Shown: positions 34,721 to 47,883, counted from the first letter of the stretch. The stretch: 64,000 nt of DNA from Diabrotica undecimpunctata (GCF_040954645.1 NC_092806.1:162622328-162686327); one strand, 5' to 3'. The notes: generated by a model not told the origin, from the sequence alone. Program-made: numbers and translations.

Positions 34721-36071
34721 CATTGAGAAAAATAGTATCGATTGCACATCGAGACTGGAGGAACCGACATCTCTGTTTAACAATCGAGGTGCCTTCTGAG
34801 CATAGAGTACTCCTGAACCTTTATGTAAGATATATATTTAAATGTAAGAAATTTCGAATTTGTAAAGTACCCTATATTGCCAGTAGCACCCCGTTGATAG
34901 GTAAACTTCTTGCTGATGACAATCCAGACTATACTAATTTCTCAAATAATAAGAAGATGGAACAAAGAGTCTTCGTTCCTCTTCTCGAGCGGCGGCTGGT
35001 AATCATCCAGTAATCTCAGATATTGTGGGGACGAATCCACCGTAAGACAAGAGATTATTTTTAAAATGAGCACTTTTTTGCTTCTGCGAAAAACTATAAC
35101 AGTTGGCTTATTATTGCAGATCAAGACTGATGATAGTTAAACCTATATTCATCGATATTATGTCGTATAATTTAATATTTTTACCCAAGTTGTTTTCAGT
35201 TCAAACCCACCCACTGCTTGATGTTACAGTTATTAGCGTATTTATTTCAAAGTTCACTGAAGATGAACTAATTAGTTTGAAAACGTCCGTTCTGAACAAA
35301 AAATCAACTATTGTAATCCATTTGGATTTTTGATTTAATTTTTAAATTAAAAATATACCAATTACAACAGAAGTTTTCACTGCGATGTAAAAGTTTTTTA
35401 ATTACTATCATGGTTTACAGCCATCTCCCAGTGACTATCCCATTTTAAGCATAAAGGAGAATTACAAAAGGAAGCGTCTAGTCTATTCCGCTAAGAGTCC
35501 TTGTGAAGTCCAAGAATATTCCCAGAAAAATGTTTAAAATGTACAAAAAAAAACAAAAATAAGGTTTACAAATGATAAAAAATATAAACATTGGACATGA
35601 GAAGAACAATGCATAGAACAGAAAAAATAATAAAAAAAATTTATTAAGGAAGTGTACTAAAATAGAATAGTTTTGTATTTCGTATTTTTTGGTACTACGC
35701 AATAATTGTGTTTTAGAATGTAAAAGGTTAATTTTAAATTCTAGGTATATCGGTTGAACTATTTTAATCAATTAACAAACAAGCTCGAAAATAGCAAAAC
35801 ATGTTCCAAAAAGAGATATAAAATCACTTTTTCTTCCTTAAATTTCAGTTTAATGTTAATAAATAACTTTTTGGGCCAACTGTACTGATTTATGTTTCAA
35901 ATCACAGATTTTTAAGTTTATTTGAAGAAATCCACCTCCCCACTTTCCCCCGTAAAAAACCTAACAAAAATTGCACACAAATTTCTCGAAAACCTTATAT
36001 ACGTTTCGTGCTAACCACCCATAATCATCAGTCTTCGTTATTTACATATTTACATCTAGTATTCCATACCC
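34721..36071. other. Intergenic region downstream of croc
   Basis: No gene recognised. On the - strand a polyadenylation signal AATAAA at 35922-35917 lies about 150 bases after the croc stop and could end its mRNA. Confidence 0.4.
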
Positions 36072-36334
36072 TCAGTACTTCTGCCCCACACAATCCGATT
36101 GATAGTATGCGGCAGTGGTGCGATAGTTTGGCGGGCTAGGAGTAACGCCGGGATGCCTGAATCCCGCCAGTTGGCAGGAGGGGGCGGCACTGTTGTCGAA
36201 AATGATGTCTCGGTAGCTGGTGGCCGACTCCGGGGAGGTTTCAGGGCTGTACCAAGGGCTGTAACGAGGGGCGGCTTCGTCCGCTATACTGTATTGGTGT
36301 TGCGGAGTAGCCGACGGACAGTAGGAGTACATTC
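36072..36334 (-). CDS. croc: croc exon 2 (C terminus)
   Basis: The acceptor is ttgtttcag. It encodes [16 protein letters not shown], a Pro/Ser/Tyr-rich part with [14 protein letters not shown], and the end [11 protein letters not shown], stop at 36074-36072. The GC-richer base use contrasts with its surroundings, as expected for an exon. Confidence 0.92.
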
Positions 36335-39300
36335 CTGAAACAAGTAATTCATTTTAATGCAAAATATTGATCTATATATCGTCAGTTTTCTTTTTATTCT
36401 ACTCGAGTGTTCATTATAGATAGCTGGACAAAAATCTCGCATAGGTATATAAAAAATATCTTATAAAAGCGTAGATGGAAAACATTACTAAAATAGAATA
36501 TATTAATGATTTGTGAAATTGATCAAAGCTACCAAAATCTATTGCTTTTCACAAACATTTCATCATACAAAATTACCATTTTATTTGTAACAATAACTTC
36601 ACATATTCAAATCAATATTCTAAATATTCTGTTTTTCTACTTTTGAGTTCAACTATATTTCCTAAAAAAAAAGAGTTTTCAAATTTCTTGGAAATCGTAG
36701 GTACATTGGTCAATTTTAAGATTCTTTTTATTGTATTGGTATAATACACATGTCCCCAACATATGCTGACATGAACAGCTATTTCATATTTTTAGTTTGG
36801 TTTTGACGAATATAAAAGTTTTGACGTTTTTTTTGTGCTATCGAAAAAATGGATAGAAATATCTGTGTTAAAATTCTTGTCTGTTTATTGGCACAATTCT
36901 AGTGAAGGTTGTCACTCTATCTTTTTGCAATTTGCAGATACTTCTACCGCTTGGCGATTTATCTCCTGCTATTTTGACAGATCTATTCTCCTTCTACGTA
37001 CGTCAGTGACGTAGCCAGGGGGTCCGGACACCCCTAGAAACATCAAATAATGATGAAATTGGACAATTTTATTTTAAACTTAAAATATTTTGATTTTTCT
37101 GAAGATTATTGTGAAGATGCAAATCGAATATTATTTATTGTTCTATTCACAAAACCTTCTTAGGAAGTAACGTCTCTTAAACTATTTTAAATAGTGTTCA
37201 GATACTGCTTTTTGACAGTATTTGGATGACTTTTCAGATTGTATTTTAAATGAGCATAGAACATTTTATAACTAACACTTATTTTTTAAATCTTTTAAAT
37301 ATACATAGTAAAAATATAGTAATAATCTTTAAACATTTATGAGCCTAGGAGGAAATTTAATCTTTTAAAATAGTCATTCAATTAATAATTGAATCATCAG
37401 CCATTTAAGTTTCCTTCAAATGAATTAAATAAAAAAATTGAAATTCCAGTCAAGTTAGGTAGGCAGATAGTGTTGGTTGTCATCCTCTAAAAAGAAAGAT
37501 CATCTTGCCGTCTGTTATCCTGCTGCAAAGTATGCTTCATATTTTAGAATTAAGCTTTTGGAGCAGAAAAATGTTATCACGAAAAAACGATGGAATTGAG
37601 CAATCGAAAAATTTGATAATCACAATAATCTTTAATCGAAACAGCTTATTAAGAGCAGATTTCATTATTTCATTATGACAAAGAAAGTAGAAGATATATC
37701 TAGTCAATTAAATAGTCAACTAGCAAAAGAACTCGAAGAAAATAAAAAAGGGTTAAGACCTATAGAAACAAATATATTATGCTGTGAAAATGAACTTTTT
37801 TAAGAGGCGATGACAATGGCAAACCCGTAACTTAAAAACACGAAAAAAAGGTGAAAAGTTAACTGGTGAAAACATCGCAAAATCTATTTTAGAATAAATA
37901 ACGAAACTTGAATTGGACATGAATGATTGTGTAGCCCAGATAATATGATGGTGCCTCTGGTATTAGTGGCAAGAATAAGGGTAGCCTAACCAAAATACAT
38001 GAGTTGTTCCCTTTTGTAATTTAAGTTCATTGTACCAGTCACAGATTCAATCTTGTATTGTGCACTATTATGTCAGTGACTAATGTAAGAAACTGTTTAG
38101 ATATTACCAATCAAGTAAATAATTCTTTCAGAAAAAAATACTAATGTTACCAAGGCTCTTAAAGATGCACAGTTCAGACTGTAATAAGAAAAGGTTTAGT
38201 AGCTTGTGCGAGACTAGGTTATAGAACGTCAAACTAGTGTAGAGTTGTTTGAAGCTAAGCTATTTTTATCAGCCTTGGAGAAATTTCTCAATCTGGTCTC
38301 GAAAGCTCGGGACCAGTTTTATATCAAGCGATAGAAAAAAGCAGTTTCTAAATTTCCCTCTTGGTTTGTGAAAAGACGTTCAGCGTTACCTTTTCATTAT
38401 CCATATTTATTCAAAGTGTTTCTTCCAATTTCGTTAGTCGCTGTTAAATGTAGCAAAGATATTATCTCTACACTTAAAGATTTTAAAAAAATCCGAAATT
38501 GAAATTCCAAGGATTAATAAGTGATAGACTGGTAGAGATAATCATCCAACAACTTCAATTTAAGAATATTTTAGGTATCAACGTTCATTATATGTTTAGA
38601 CAAGCTAATTCAAAAATTAAGGCATTTTGACTGTATTACAAATACTCCTTGCTTGTTTGCATCTCCTGATAAAACCAATCAACTATCTCCATATTTTGAA
38701 GATAAATGTTCTCTAGCATTACTTTTAAATGCAAATTAAATTTTGAAAGTAGATTCTTTCTCCCAAATACTGTTTTTCAAATAGGCACTAATTCTCACAT
38801 ACCCACATATTCATTAGTGATACTTACAAAAATACTTTATCAGGCAGGATCATTCTAATGTCATAATTTTTCTGTTCAAGTTTTTTTGTTAATGACAAAC
38901 TACTCCTTACTCAAAAAATATGTTAAAAAGACTAAGTATTCTTGTTATAAAATCATTTATTTTTTAAAATAATTAAATAGTTTATTAGTGGATTGAATTT
39001 CTAAATGTCTCGTGGGGATTGAATCTCCAAATCTTTACATCTATTCAAAACTGTTTTACAGAAAAGTTTTAAATCTCTTCATAAATAAGCTAAGAACGGC
39101 TAAACCCTTCTACGCAAGGATTAAAAGCTACTTAAATCAATTAAACTACACGTTCCCAGAATGCTTTCCCTCCCAATCGTCCTCAATTCCTCCATGGCAA
39201 ATAAAGAACCCTCAGTACTTAACCCACCTCATTTCTTTCGACAAACATTCAACAAACCCATAGTTAATCAAATACGCCTTCAATGATACCTTCACAACTA

Positions 39301-42300
39301 TACAAGGATTATACACATATATACACGTATATACAGATCGGTTTACGTTTACAGAGAAAAGCAGAAATAGATTGAGATGCTCAAAGAAGCATCTATTGTG
39401 TGGCAGAAAAATTATAATAAACCTCAAAGAAAAATTTATATAAACACACCATATATGTCAACTATGATGTACAGAACTGAATGTTGGCAGTTAACAGAAA
39501 AGGAAAATGAATGGATGTGGAGGAAATAAGAATTCTTAGATCGATAAGTGGTGTGACAAAAAAGAATAAAATTAAAAATTGATATACTGGGAAGCGTAGG
39601 AGCAGCATCGATTGATGACAAAAGAAAAGAGAATTAGTTAAGATAGATGGCTTGTCTGATAATTATCCAATATGAAGAATTGTTTGCAAGTTCCTGCAAG
39701 GCAAAGACAATGATGAACCCTCCTTTGTTGTCACGTGTCTTGTCTATGTGAGATATACGTATATTTCGCTGTATCTACCAGGAACATTTCGTGTATATTT
39801 CTACTTTTATAATATCGTTAATTATTACCTCTTCCTGTATTCTCTGTTTGATTATATTTGTAGTAAATACTATTGTTTTGCTTTAATTTTTCCTTTTGAG
39901 ATGTTATTTCTTTCGTTTTCTATTCTTACCAGGCTACGATCGCTGTCAGTATTAGATTGATTGGTTAGTGTTATTAATTTTATAACAAACTGTTATGAAG
40001 ACAGAGTGATTTCTTTTGATAGAGCAAAATCACCGAAACTATACTAAAAAATGTTTTTTCTTCTTGATGGTATTAGTAATTTCTTCATAAAGCGTATTCA
40101 TACTTTTTAATCATATCACTTGTGGTATCATATATAGTATTTATAAAGTCAGTTGAAACATTTCACTCCGACGAGATTTATAAGGGCAGTTCAATATTAC
40201 ATTTACCGGTAATCAAGTTAAAGTATAAATAACACTCGTCAATGTTTCAAACGTATTTGAACAATCCCCGTACTTCATTGGAAAGAGATAGAAGCAAGAG
40301 AGAATGAAAGATACATCCCATCAAATAAATATTGGACAATGATATGTTATTCAAAATCACCAATATTTAACGGACTACTTGGAGGTTCGGTTCCAGCCGG
40401 CGGCGATGGTGTACAGATAAGAAACGCTGTTGATTCATGCCAGTGCTGTACAGCTAAAATGTTTATTATTTTACGAAGTATAATAACTGTTTTAAATCAT
40501 TATACTGTCAATATGGCCTATTGCCATTATATATAAATTATTTTTGTTGCTAAATATGACATGTTAAAAACTTTTTTATACACTTATGTACTTTACGACA
40601 GTTTTAAGTAATTAAAATTGTCCTTATTCTGTTCTTCATTAATCTATATTTGAATATAAAAATAAATGATGCGCCCATGTCTGGTAATATGATATTATTC
40701 TTTTAATGTTTGTCCGCAACCAGTTTTTTGGGTGTTTCAACTGACTTTATAAATACTATACCTTCATTTTTAGTCCCTATGAGACATTTAACCGATGAAA
40801 ACCAAACCATCATTTAATCCACATCTAACATAATAATATACATCCTTCAATTAAATACTTATCATTTAACTAACAACAATAATTATTTGCGAACCAAAAA
40901 TTCAGGAAATCAACATTTAACTTTCATAAATATGTATATAATTCGAAATGTATTCCGTAACATGGAACGAAAATCTCCATTTAAATAAGTTATGTAAGTA
41001 TTGTTGATGGATTCATTAAAACTTTTCGTATTCAATATTATAATCGAATCAGAAAAGGGTTTGGGGATTAAGAAGGAAGAAAACAGGAAACAATTGTGGG
41101 GAAGCTTTTGTATGATTAATGGGTGGTATATATCTACAAGGTACGATCTATCAGTCGTTCAAGCTGAATGGAAGTCCCATACAATCTACATTATTTATGT
41201 AAAATTTAAGATTTTTTTTATTGGGGCAGAGGTACTATGTCTCCCGATCAGTTAGAATTATAAATACATTTTCTAAGGAGAGGAAAAATATGTATGGAAT
41301 ATAAGATACATGTACAAACCAGTAAATAATTACAAATAATAATATATGATCTCAATATACTCTACGCTACTTACGGGAGGTCAGTAGACAAAATAGAAAT
41401 GGATGTAGTTCTTTTTTTAGGATAATAGAGTTCTATTTTTCTACCAAAGAAAATACATATATTATAAATATACTAAAACCACTAGTCAAGGTCCATTTTG
41501 TGATCAATGCCTCTCTTTCTAGAAACTGGTGTCATCTACTAGGTAACAGGTAACTGAATTGACTCACTTGCTCGTTATAGAAACTCGGTGAAAGCAGTAA
41601 ATCAATAAACAAACGAAGAAACACCAACAAATTACAAAATTTTGGCAGGAAAATGTGAGATTTAAAAAACATGGCAAACGATGGAATAATATAAGGAATA
41701 ACCACCATACTAGAAGAACATATAAAATGAATACCAAATAAAGGGAAAAGTATTGATTAAAACTGGGAGGAAGTCTAAAAAACCTATTAAAGAATGTTTA
41801 GAAAACAAACATGAGTGCAGTAAGAATAGGAAAACAGCAATGATGATGACAAGGGCGATATTGAACCTCATGGACGAAAACAGTGAAGACAAAAATAAAG
41901 AACAAATGCACAAAAACATAAAGGACCTAATTAAAACAATTTTCTCAAAACCTAGTATTGCGGTCGTCCAGTACTTCTTCTACCAATTGGTGATTTATCT
42001 TTTACTATTTTGATCATGCCCCCATGTGGGGTACGGGCCACCAAAGAAGAATATCTTCACAGTTTCTCCTGCTTGTCGTAAACGGCGACTAAATGGAGCA
42101 GTACTCCTGCTCTTCTAAACTCTAATTCCTATTCTCAAACTCCTGATGGAACCCTATACTTGTCCCTGACGACATACCTATACGACAAGAGAATACTCTC
42201 AGATATGCAGACTATACAATACTCCTTGCAGACAGCCGAAAAGAGCTGCAAATTTCGGTTGATCGCACTACGCAGTACTGCGGGAGGTATGGAATGACTC

Positions 42301-45300
42301 TGAACACAAAAAAAAAACAAAAATCATGATTGTCAGTATGAACAAGACTTAAGACGAAACAATCTACGTTAACGGAAAAGCTTTTGAAAAATGCGAAAAG
42401 AAATTATAACTAAAGTATTGAGATGTTACCTATTCTCTGCTTTTTATATGGAATTGAAGCCTGGACAATGACTGACGCAACTGAAAAAATACCTGCCATA
42501 CATATTTCCTTTTGCAGACCATAAAAATCATGTTCCATTTCTTCAAAAACAGTTCCCATTGATGATTTTGCATGTGTTTCGTTTCTTTTTGTTTCTCAAG
42601 TAATAAAAGTTATATGGATAAATGAATACATATGATAATGGAAACATAATTTTTGCATCAGATTATACACGGAGGTATCAAAAGGAAACGTCGTATCAGA
42701 AGAGGAAAATTATTATTAATGATAAACGAACGATACATAAAGTTAAAGATGAATTACCACCGAGTTAAAAATCTATCTGGAAAACAAAAAATTAAATAGA
42801 CAGTTAACAAAAAACTCCGGTTTTTGGCATGTTTGGAAATATTTTAGGTTAATATTAACAAAAGTACAAGCTGAATATAGCCACAAATGTCAACCATGGA
42901 ACAAAATATTTCGATTTGGCAGTGTTGGCATGTTTTTATAATGTATATTATATGGTTCAAATATAAAGAGAAAAAAAATTTAAAAAGTACATTTTGATTA
43001 TACTATTTTATGAATTCTGCAATTTTTAATTTATATAAAACAAAAACTAGTAAATATTTGTTTGTTTTGAGATTAATTGCAGTTAATTATTAGACATTTT
43101 TTGGCAATTGCCCTTTAATAGATTAGCGGATACATTTGTCAATACTTGCCAGATTACAACAGATGTTCGCAATTACTGTAGAAGAGACAAATATTTACTC
43201 GTTTTTGTTTTATATAAATTAAAAATTGCAGAATTCATAAAACAATATAATCAAAATGTACTTTTTAAAAGCTTTCTCTCTTTATATTTGCAATATACAA
43301 CATATACATTATAAAAACATCTCAATACTGCCAAACCGAAATATGTTGTTCCATAGTTGACATTTGCGGCTATATTCAGCTTGTACTTTCGTTAATGTTA
43401 ACCAGATTTTATACTGAAGAATGAAAAATGCAGAATATACTAGAGTACTTATGTCTCACAAGACCCTGTGACAATAATAATATAGAGGAAGATATTATCT
43501 AAAGTACTAAAGCTGAAATGCTGAAATATGGAGGCATAAGGATTATATCCTTTATACGAGTGTTGAAATAGAACCAGGAGAGGACATTCCAGATGAGTGG
43601 AATATATCATGCATGTCCTCATTTTTCAAAAAAGGTGACAAAAGGTCAACAGATAACGATAAAGGGACTAGTATAATGCATTCAACAGCAAGAATCTTTT
43701 TCACAGTTATAAAAGAAAACATAGAAGAACACATGAACCATTATGGTGAAGCCGGATTCCAAAAAGCCAGATCATGTCTAAATAATATATTCATCAAGAG
43801 ACAAGTGAAAAATATTAAAACAAAACAACAAAGAAAAAATATTAAAATACATATTATGACTTTTATCGACTTGGAAAAAGCATACGATAGTGTGCCCAGG
43901 AATCAACTATGGCAAGAAGCAATTAAAAGAATGCATGTTTAGAGAGAAATGAGGAATTTAACACAAAGGCTGCGATCAAGTTGTCAAGTCATGTTTTACC
44001 ATTTCATTCTATTTGATCAGCCCTCGTAGAACAATTTTTCAGAATTTAAATGTGATGGCCCCTTTCAAATTATACCCCCTTGTGAACCAATTAGTTCCGT
44101 TCCTATTGATATGCTTTCTTATTAAAAGTCCTGTCATCTCTGGAATTTATTTTTTTCGTGGAATTTTGCATATTTCTCGTATCTTTTCTGATTCATTTCT
44201 TTGTCAATATTTTAGTCTTGTGTGCATGATTTTTCTTTCCATTGATCTTTAGTCCAGCAAATTTCCAGATCCAATACATAAGTATTCGGTCTTGCACATA
44301 TTTATCTTGAGTCCCCATAGCTCCATATTCTTTCTTTAATTTCCTTATCATATATTCCATGTCTTCCCCGTCTTGTACAAGGTGATTTGATCGTTTGCGA
44401 AAAGTAGTGAATGTAAAATATTTTCTTGTACTTCTATGCCCATTGTTCCGCATTTTCTATAGCATCTTTTCAAAGCGTAATCTATATGTTAAAAAATGTT
44501 GGTGATAGACTACTACATTCCTGTTTGAGGTCTTTTGTTGCAGTGATTGTTTTTGTTATTTGATTGCCTAGCTGTAGTGTTCTATGTGTTGTTCTATTTT
44601 TTCTTTTATAACTGAAAAGAGATTCTTGCTATTGAAGGCATTACACTGATCTCTCATTTGCTGACCTTTTGTCACCTGTTTTGAAAATGGAGGACATATA
44701 CTTATGATATATTCCACTCATCTGGAATCTTCTCTCCTGCTTTGAAACTATTAAGTAATACTCATATAAAGGATACGATCCATGCACATCCATATTTCAG
44801 CAGTTCCATTTTTATGTTCCCTGGTCCTAGCGCTTTGTTGATTTTAGCGTGCTTCACTGCTTTAGTTATATTTATCTTCTTCTATGATTTCGACATCCTC
44901 CGTTATTATTGTCACAGGGTCTTGTGAGATATATTCCGGTCTATTCTCCTGCAATATCCACTCCACATTTTTCGTTCTTCTTGAGCCCTATTCTTTGCTT
45001 CACTTGTCCGAATGTAGGATAAATAATGTAGGGAATAAAGTAACATATTCTTCCCGTATTCCTGAGGTTCTGTCGTTTAGTCATTTATGAAACGTATTAT
45101 CAAGTATTATTTTTACTTTTAAATGTATTAAAAAATAGTTTATGAAAGTATAAAATTCACACCCTCGAAAAATATAAAAATATTAAGTATAATAAATATA
45201 GTATGCTTAAAGTGTATTGTATACTTGGTAACTAAACAAAATAATTTGTTTTGAATAATATAGATTTGCCTATATATACATAGAGATGAAAATATATCAA

Positions 45301-47227
45301 TATTAGCGAAAACAAACACAAAGGATACTGGTTAGTTTGCCACTGAGACCTATTAATTAAGCAATATAGTCACAAAATAACTGTAAAGTTTATTTTTGAC
45401 TTTAAATACCACAAAATGAAGATTAAAATTAAATAATGTCTAACGAACCAAGGTCTGTAAGCCTCTGTTTTTTCACTGTCATTCTCCTTTAAACCGGCAT
45501 AGCATAAGGTAAGGAAATGTGTGGCACAAATAATTAAAAGAATGCAAAGAAAGATAAAAAATGTACTTTAGAAAGATACGAACATACCTTCTGAAGAAAT
45601 GAAGAGGCAACACTAAAAAGCCAAGTAACTTCAAAATGTTAAAAAAAAAGCCAAGAAATTAACATTGACAGCTAAATAATAGTAGGGCCGTATACGGTAA
45701 AATTATTATTATTATATTTTGAAAAAACTATTTTTTACAGATAATAAATGGTGCATGCACATTGTGTGCTATATTATTTTCATATTTGATAATAATTCGA
45801 CAATCTTTACTAATAACACCATCACTGATCTTTCTTATTTGTTCACAATTGGAACAACTATCTCATATTTACAAATAAAAACACCATAAAACAATGTATT
45901 TAAAGTAAACTGAAGTTAAAACTAACTTAAACTAACTTGATAATTTGATCGTTTTGTGTAAATGGTAGAAGAAATCAGAATGATATCGTTGTCGTGTCGT
46001 ACCGATGATATAAATCCACATATTCATAGATATAAATATCTTTTAAACACAACTTCAACAAAGACTACTTATATGTGGTAATTAGTAAAACTAAAAAGAA
46101 ATAAAACTGTGCCTTAGAACTTATATATTATTATACTGAAGACATGAAGAACGATAATTAACAATACTGTGATGACAGAAAGAGATATTAACGTACCTAG
46201 TGAAGAAATCAAAAGTGCCCAACAAATCTAGAAAAAGCCATGACAAGCTACCAGGAGAATAAAGGCAACAAAACAATCGTATGGCCCTCGTATAGTAAAA
46301 CGATTTATTGTACATTGAAATGTTTATAAAATAATCGTATGGCCCTCGTATAGTAAAACGATTTATTGTACATTGAAATGTTTATAAGAGTTTTTTAAAG
46401 CATCTGTACATACCTCCTGAAGAATGCAGTCTTGCCGAATTACTGTAACTAATTGCCTGTTCTCTACTGGTCATCAAACTGTCCACACTAAAAGCCGCCG
46501 CACTGTCCATAGCCTGCAGACTTGCCGTAACGTCACTCATTACATGTTCCTGATGAACTATCACCGATTTAGGATCGCCATATTTCGTACTCATACAGTG
46601 GCTCAGTTCGGTGTTGGGTTCTCTTTTCGGCTTGCATTCTAACTTGCTTTTGATATCTTCTAAAGGCTTTTCCTCGCGTTTGTTTATAGGAGAATCGGAC
46701 TGGATTTGCTGTCTTTTCAGCTGTTCTTCTTTTTCTCGAAGAGCGTCTTTTTTCTTGAAGCGCCTACGTCTTCTAAGGTACGAACCGTTGTCGAACATAT
46801 TGTAGGAATCGGGATCGAGGGTCCAGTAACTACCTTTGCCCGGTTTTTTATCGTCTCTAGGAACCTTCACAAAGCATTCGTTTAGACTTAAATTGTGCCT
46901 AATGGAATTCTGCCAGCCCTGTTTGTTTTCTCTGTAGTAAGGAAATCGTTCCATGATGAATTGGTAGATGCCGTTTAGAGTTATCTTTTTATCTTGTGCG
47001 TTCTGTATAGCCATCGCGATCAGAGCTATGTAGCTGTAAGGAGGTTTTACCATGTCTTTGGCAGTGCTTAGGGGGTGTTGCTGGTGGTGCCATGGCGAAG
47101 GATACCCGTACCGGGAGTACTGCTCGTACGCGTACGGATTCGATGCGGTTATAGCTGCCGAAGCCGAACTACTGTAGCTGCTGTAGCGGTTGTAAGCCGT
47201 CGGATGCTCAGAAAATATAGTATGCAT
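36072..47227 (-). CDS. croc: Forkhead transcription factor FoxC (crocodile)
   Basis: Join of 47227-46414 and 36334-36072 on the - strand: 358 residues. FoxC proteins are nuclear DNA-binding regulators; fly crocodile acts in head patterning and mesoderm. The forkhead domain is at residues 61-155, with recognition helix [13 protein letters not shown] (107-119) and a basic wing [10 protein letters not shown]. An eh1-like FSVDSLM (246-252) suggests binding of Groucho-type corepressors. The start MHTIFSEH resembles fly croc (MHTLFSD). The donor GAG|gtatgt and acceptor tttcag|GA make a phase-1 junction that restores GGMYSYCPS, and the C terminus ends SDCVGQKY. The 10,079-bp intron holds a hAT relic, a foldback element and several retrotransposon pieces. 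Stopping at the genomic stop after the donor (46382) would wrongly add CFKKLL. Confidence 0.95.
36335..37003. other. croc intron, proximal part
   Basis: AT-rich, no element recognised. Confidence 0.5.
37004..38760 (+). pseudogene. hAT-type element with ZMYM/DUF4371-like transposase relic
   Basis: Begins CAGTGACGTAGCCAGGGGG, a typical hAT end. Inside, broken frames give [49 protein letters not shown] and FPF, the usual order (LRGHDD..., then DGASGVSG...) of these transposases, which are often mistaken for host zinc-finger MYM genes. Many stops; the far inverted repeat was not found. Confidence 0.65.
38970..39370 (+). pseudogene. I/Jockey-like retrotransposon fragment (post-RT region)
   Basis: Frame 39012-39263 has [20 protein letters not shown] and IPPWQIKNP, then [11 protein letters not shown], followed near 39320 by HVYTDRF, which resembles the RNase H start YTDGSK. 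This is the linker to RNase H of such elements. Confidence 0.5.
39380..39670 (+). pseudogene. RTE-like retrotransposon C-terminal fragment
   Basis: [17 protein letters not shown] followed by [20 protein letters not shown] and LRWLV matches the usual YGSECWxLT...RGSVGVAxIxDKxRENRLRWFGH. Broken by stops. Confidence 0.65.
39671..41579. other. croc intron, no element recognised
   Basis: AT-rich with short chance frames only. Confidence 0.4.
41580..42480 (+). pseudogene. Decayed reverse transcriptase fragment
   Basis: At 42155-42330 the frame reads [20 protein letters not shown], then [13 protein letters not shown] and [10 protein letters not shown]. The catalytic YADD has become YADY. The earlier part (41753-42013) is open but not recognised. 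Confidence 0.65.
42850..43403. mobile_element. Foldback element with ~210-bp inverted arms
   Basis: The left arm (42850 to about 43060, TTAATATTAACAAAAGTAC...) is inverted in the right arm (about 43189-43403, ...GTACTTTCGTTAATGTTAA), with a spacer of about 130 bp. Long matching blocks include GTACAAGCTGAATATAG, TTGATTATACTATTTTATGA-like and ACAAAAACTAG. Non-coding. No clear target duplication; TTAA at both ends is suggestive only. Confidence 0.85.
43440..43950 (+). pseudogene. RTE-like reverse transcriptase fragment, copy 1
   Basis: 43613-43942 reads [20 protein letters not shown], then [17 protein letters not shown] and [20 protein letters not shown] boxes up to the first catalytic aspartate. 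It ends abruptly near a second, inverted copy. Confidence 0.8.
43990..44940 (-). pseudogene. RTE-like reverse transcriptase fragment, copy 2 (inverted)
   Basis: The reverse complement matches the same family as 43440-43950. The shared leader [18 protein letters not shown] and EWNISXV start at about 44930, then RT palm pieces [20 protein letters not shown] (44193-44453; the FADDQ box is mutated). Copy 1 and copy 2 are arranged tail to tail. Confidence 0.7.
44941..46274. other. croc intron with a two-copy dispersed repeat
   Basis: A diverged repeat occurs at about 45525-45715 and 46170-46330 (shared: CATACCTTCTGAAGAAAT-like start, AAAAGCCA, and GGCC(G/CTCG)TATA...GTAAAA). No coding content. 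Confidence 0.4.
46275..46387. repeat. 58-bp tandem duplication beside the croc splice donor
   Basis: AATCGTATGGCCCTCGTATA starts at 46275 and again at 46333; the two copies are virtually identical. It ends 26 bases inside the intron from the exon 1 donor. Confidence 0.9.
46414..47227 (-). CDS. croc: croc exon 1 (start, forkhead domain, eh1-like motif)
   Basis: ATG at 47227-47225 in an AACATAATG context. It encodes the Tyr/Ser/Ala-rich N terminus, the forkhead domain and a basic/acidic linker, and ends SARLHSSG plus one base before gtatgt. Confidence 0.95.
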
Positions 47228-47479
47228 TATGTTTTTTCACTAGTTGTTTGTATAAACACAACCCGCAGCGAAAGAAAATAAACAAAACTTGGGCAAGTTG
47301 TAATCGAAAAGTGTCAGGAGTTTTCTAAAAGGAAAACACCAACTGTTATTTCAACAGTACGTTACGTTTTGTGTTTTCATTCCAATCAATCTTCCAAAAA
47401 CAAGTCGGAGCTCACTTAATATTATGATACACAACATAGGGTGGTTTACACAGAGATTAAGTAAAAACAGTGTATGTTG

Positions 47480-47720
47480 CTTCTTGCCGAGACACAATGT
47501 TACTAGTGAAAACAGTCCTCTCGCTAGGGCAGGGGAACCAAGCAATTAAAGCGGTTATATGCGCGATTCAGTTAACTCTCGCCACTCCCTCGCTTCGCCC
47601 CACCAATCTCATTCATCGTACCGCGACGCTCCACCCTCTTTTACTAATGCACCATGACAGCGACTCGACGCCTAGTCACCGCCCAGCGCTTATTTTTTTG
47701 CTAGGCAAAAAGATCGCTCT
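47480..47720 (-). promoter_or_regulatory. Likely croc promoter region
   Basis: GC- and CpG-richer than all surrounding DNA, 250-500 bases upstream of the croc ATG. On the - strand GCGCATATAACCGC (about 47559-47572) offers a TATA-like box. The start site was not determined. Confidence 0.4.
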
Positions 47721-47883
47721 GCAAGTGGAAATATTATATCAATAAACCCCTCGTAGAAATTATTCTAAGGCTTTTACTTTATTTTTACCAACACAAAAGT
47801 TTTGTGTACGTTACGAGAAGGGACACGGTCGAAAGACAATGGAGAGCTGGCTGGCAGCTTAATGAAGATTGGGAGGTTGGGCA

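Noticed and set aside
35995..36035. CUGAUGA...CGAAAC on the - strand, hammerhead-like
   Set aside because: The bases between the two core parts do not form helix II and no helix I or III can be drawn.
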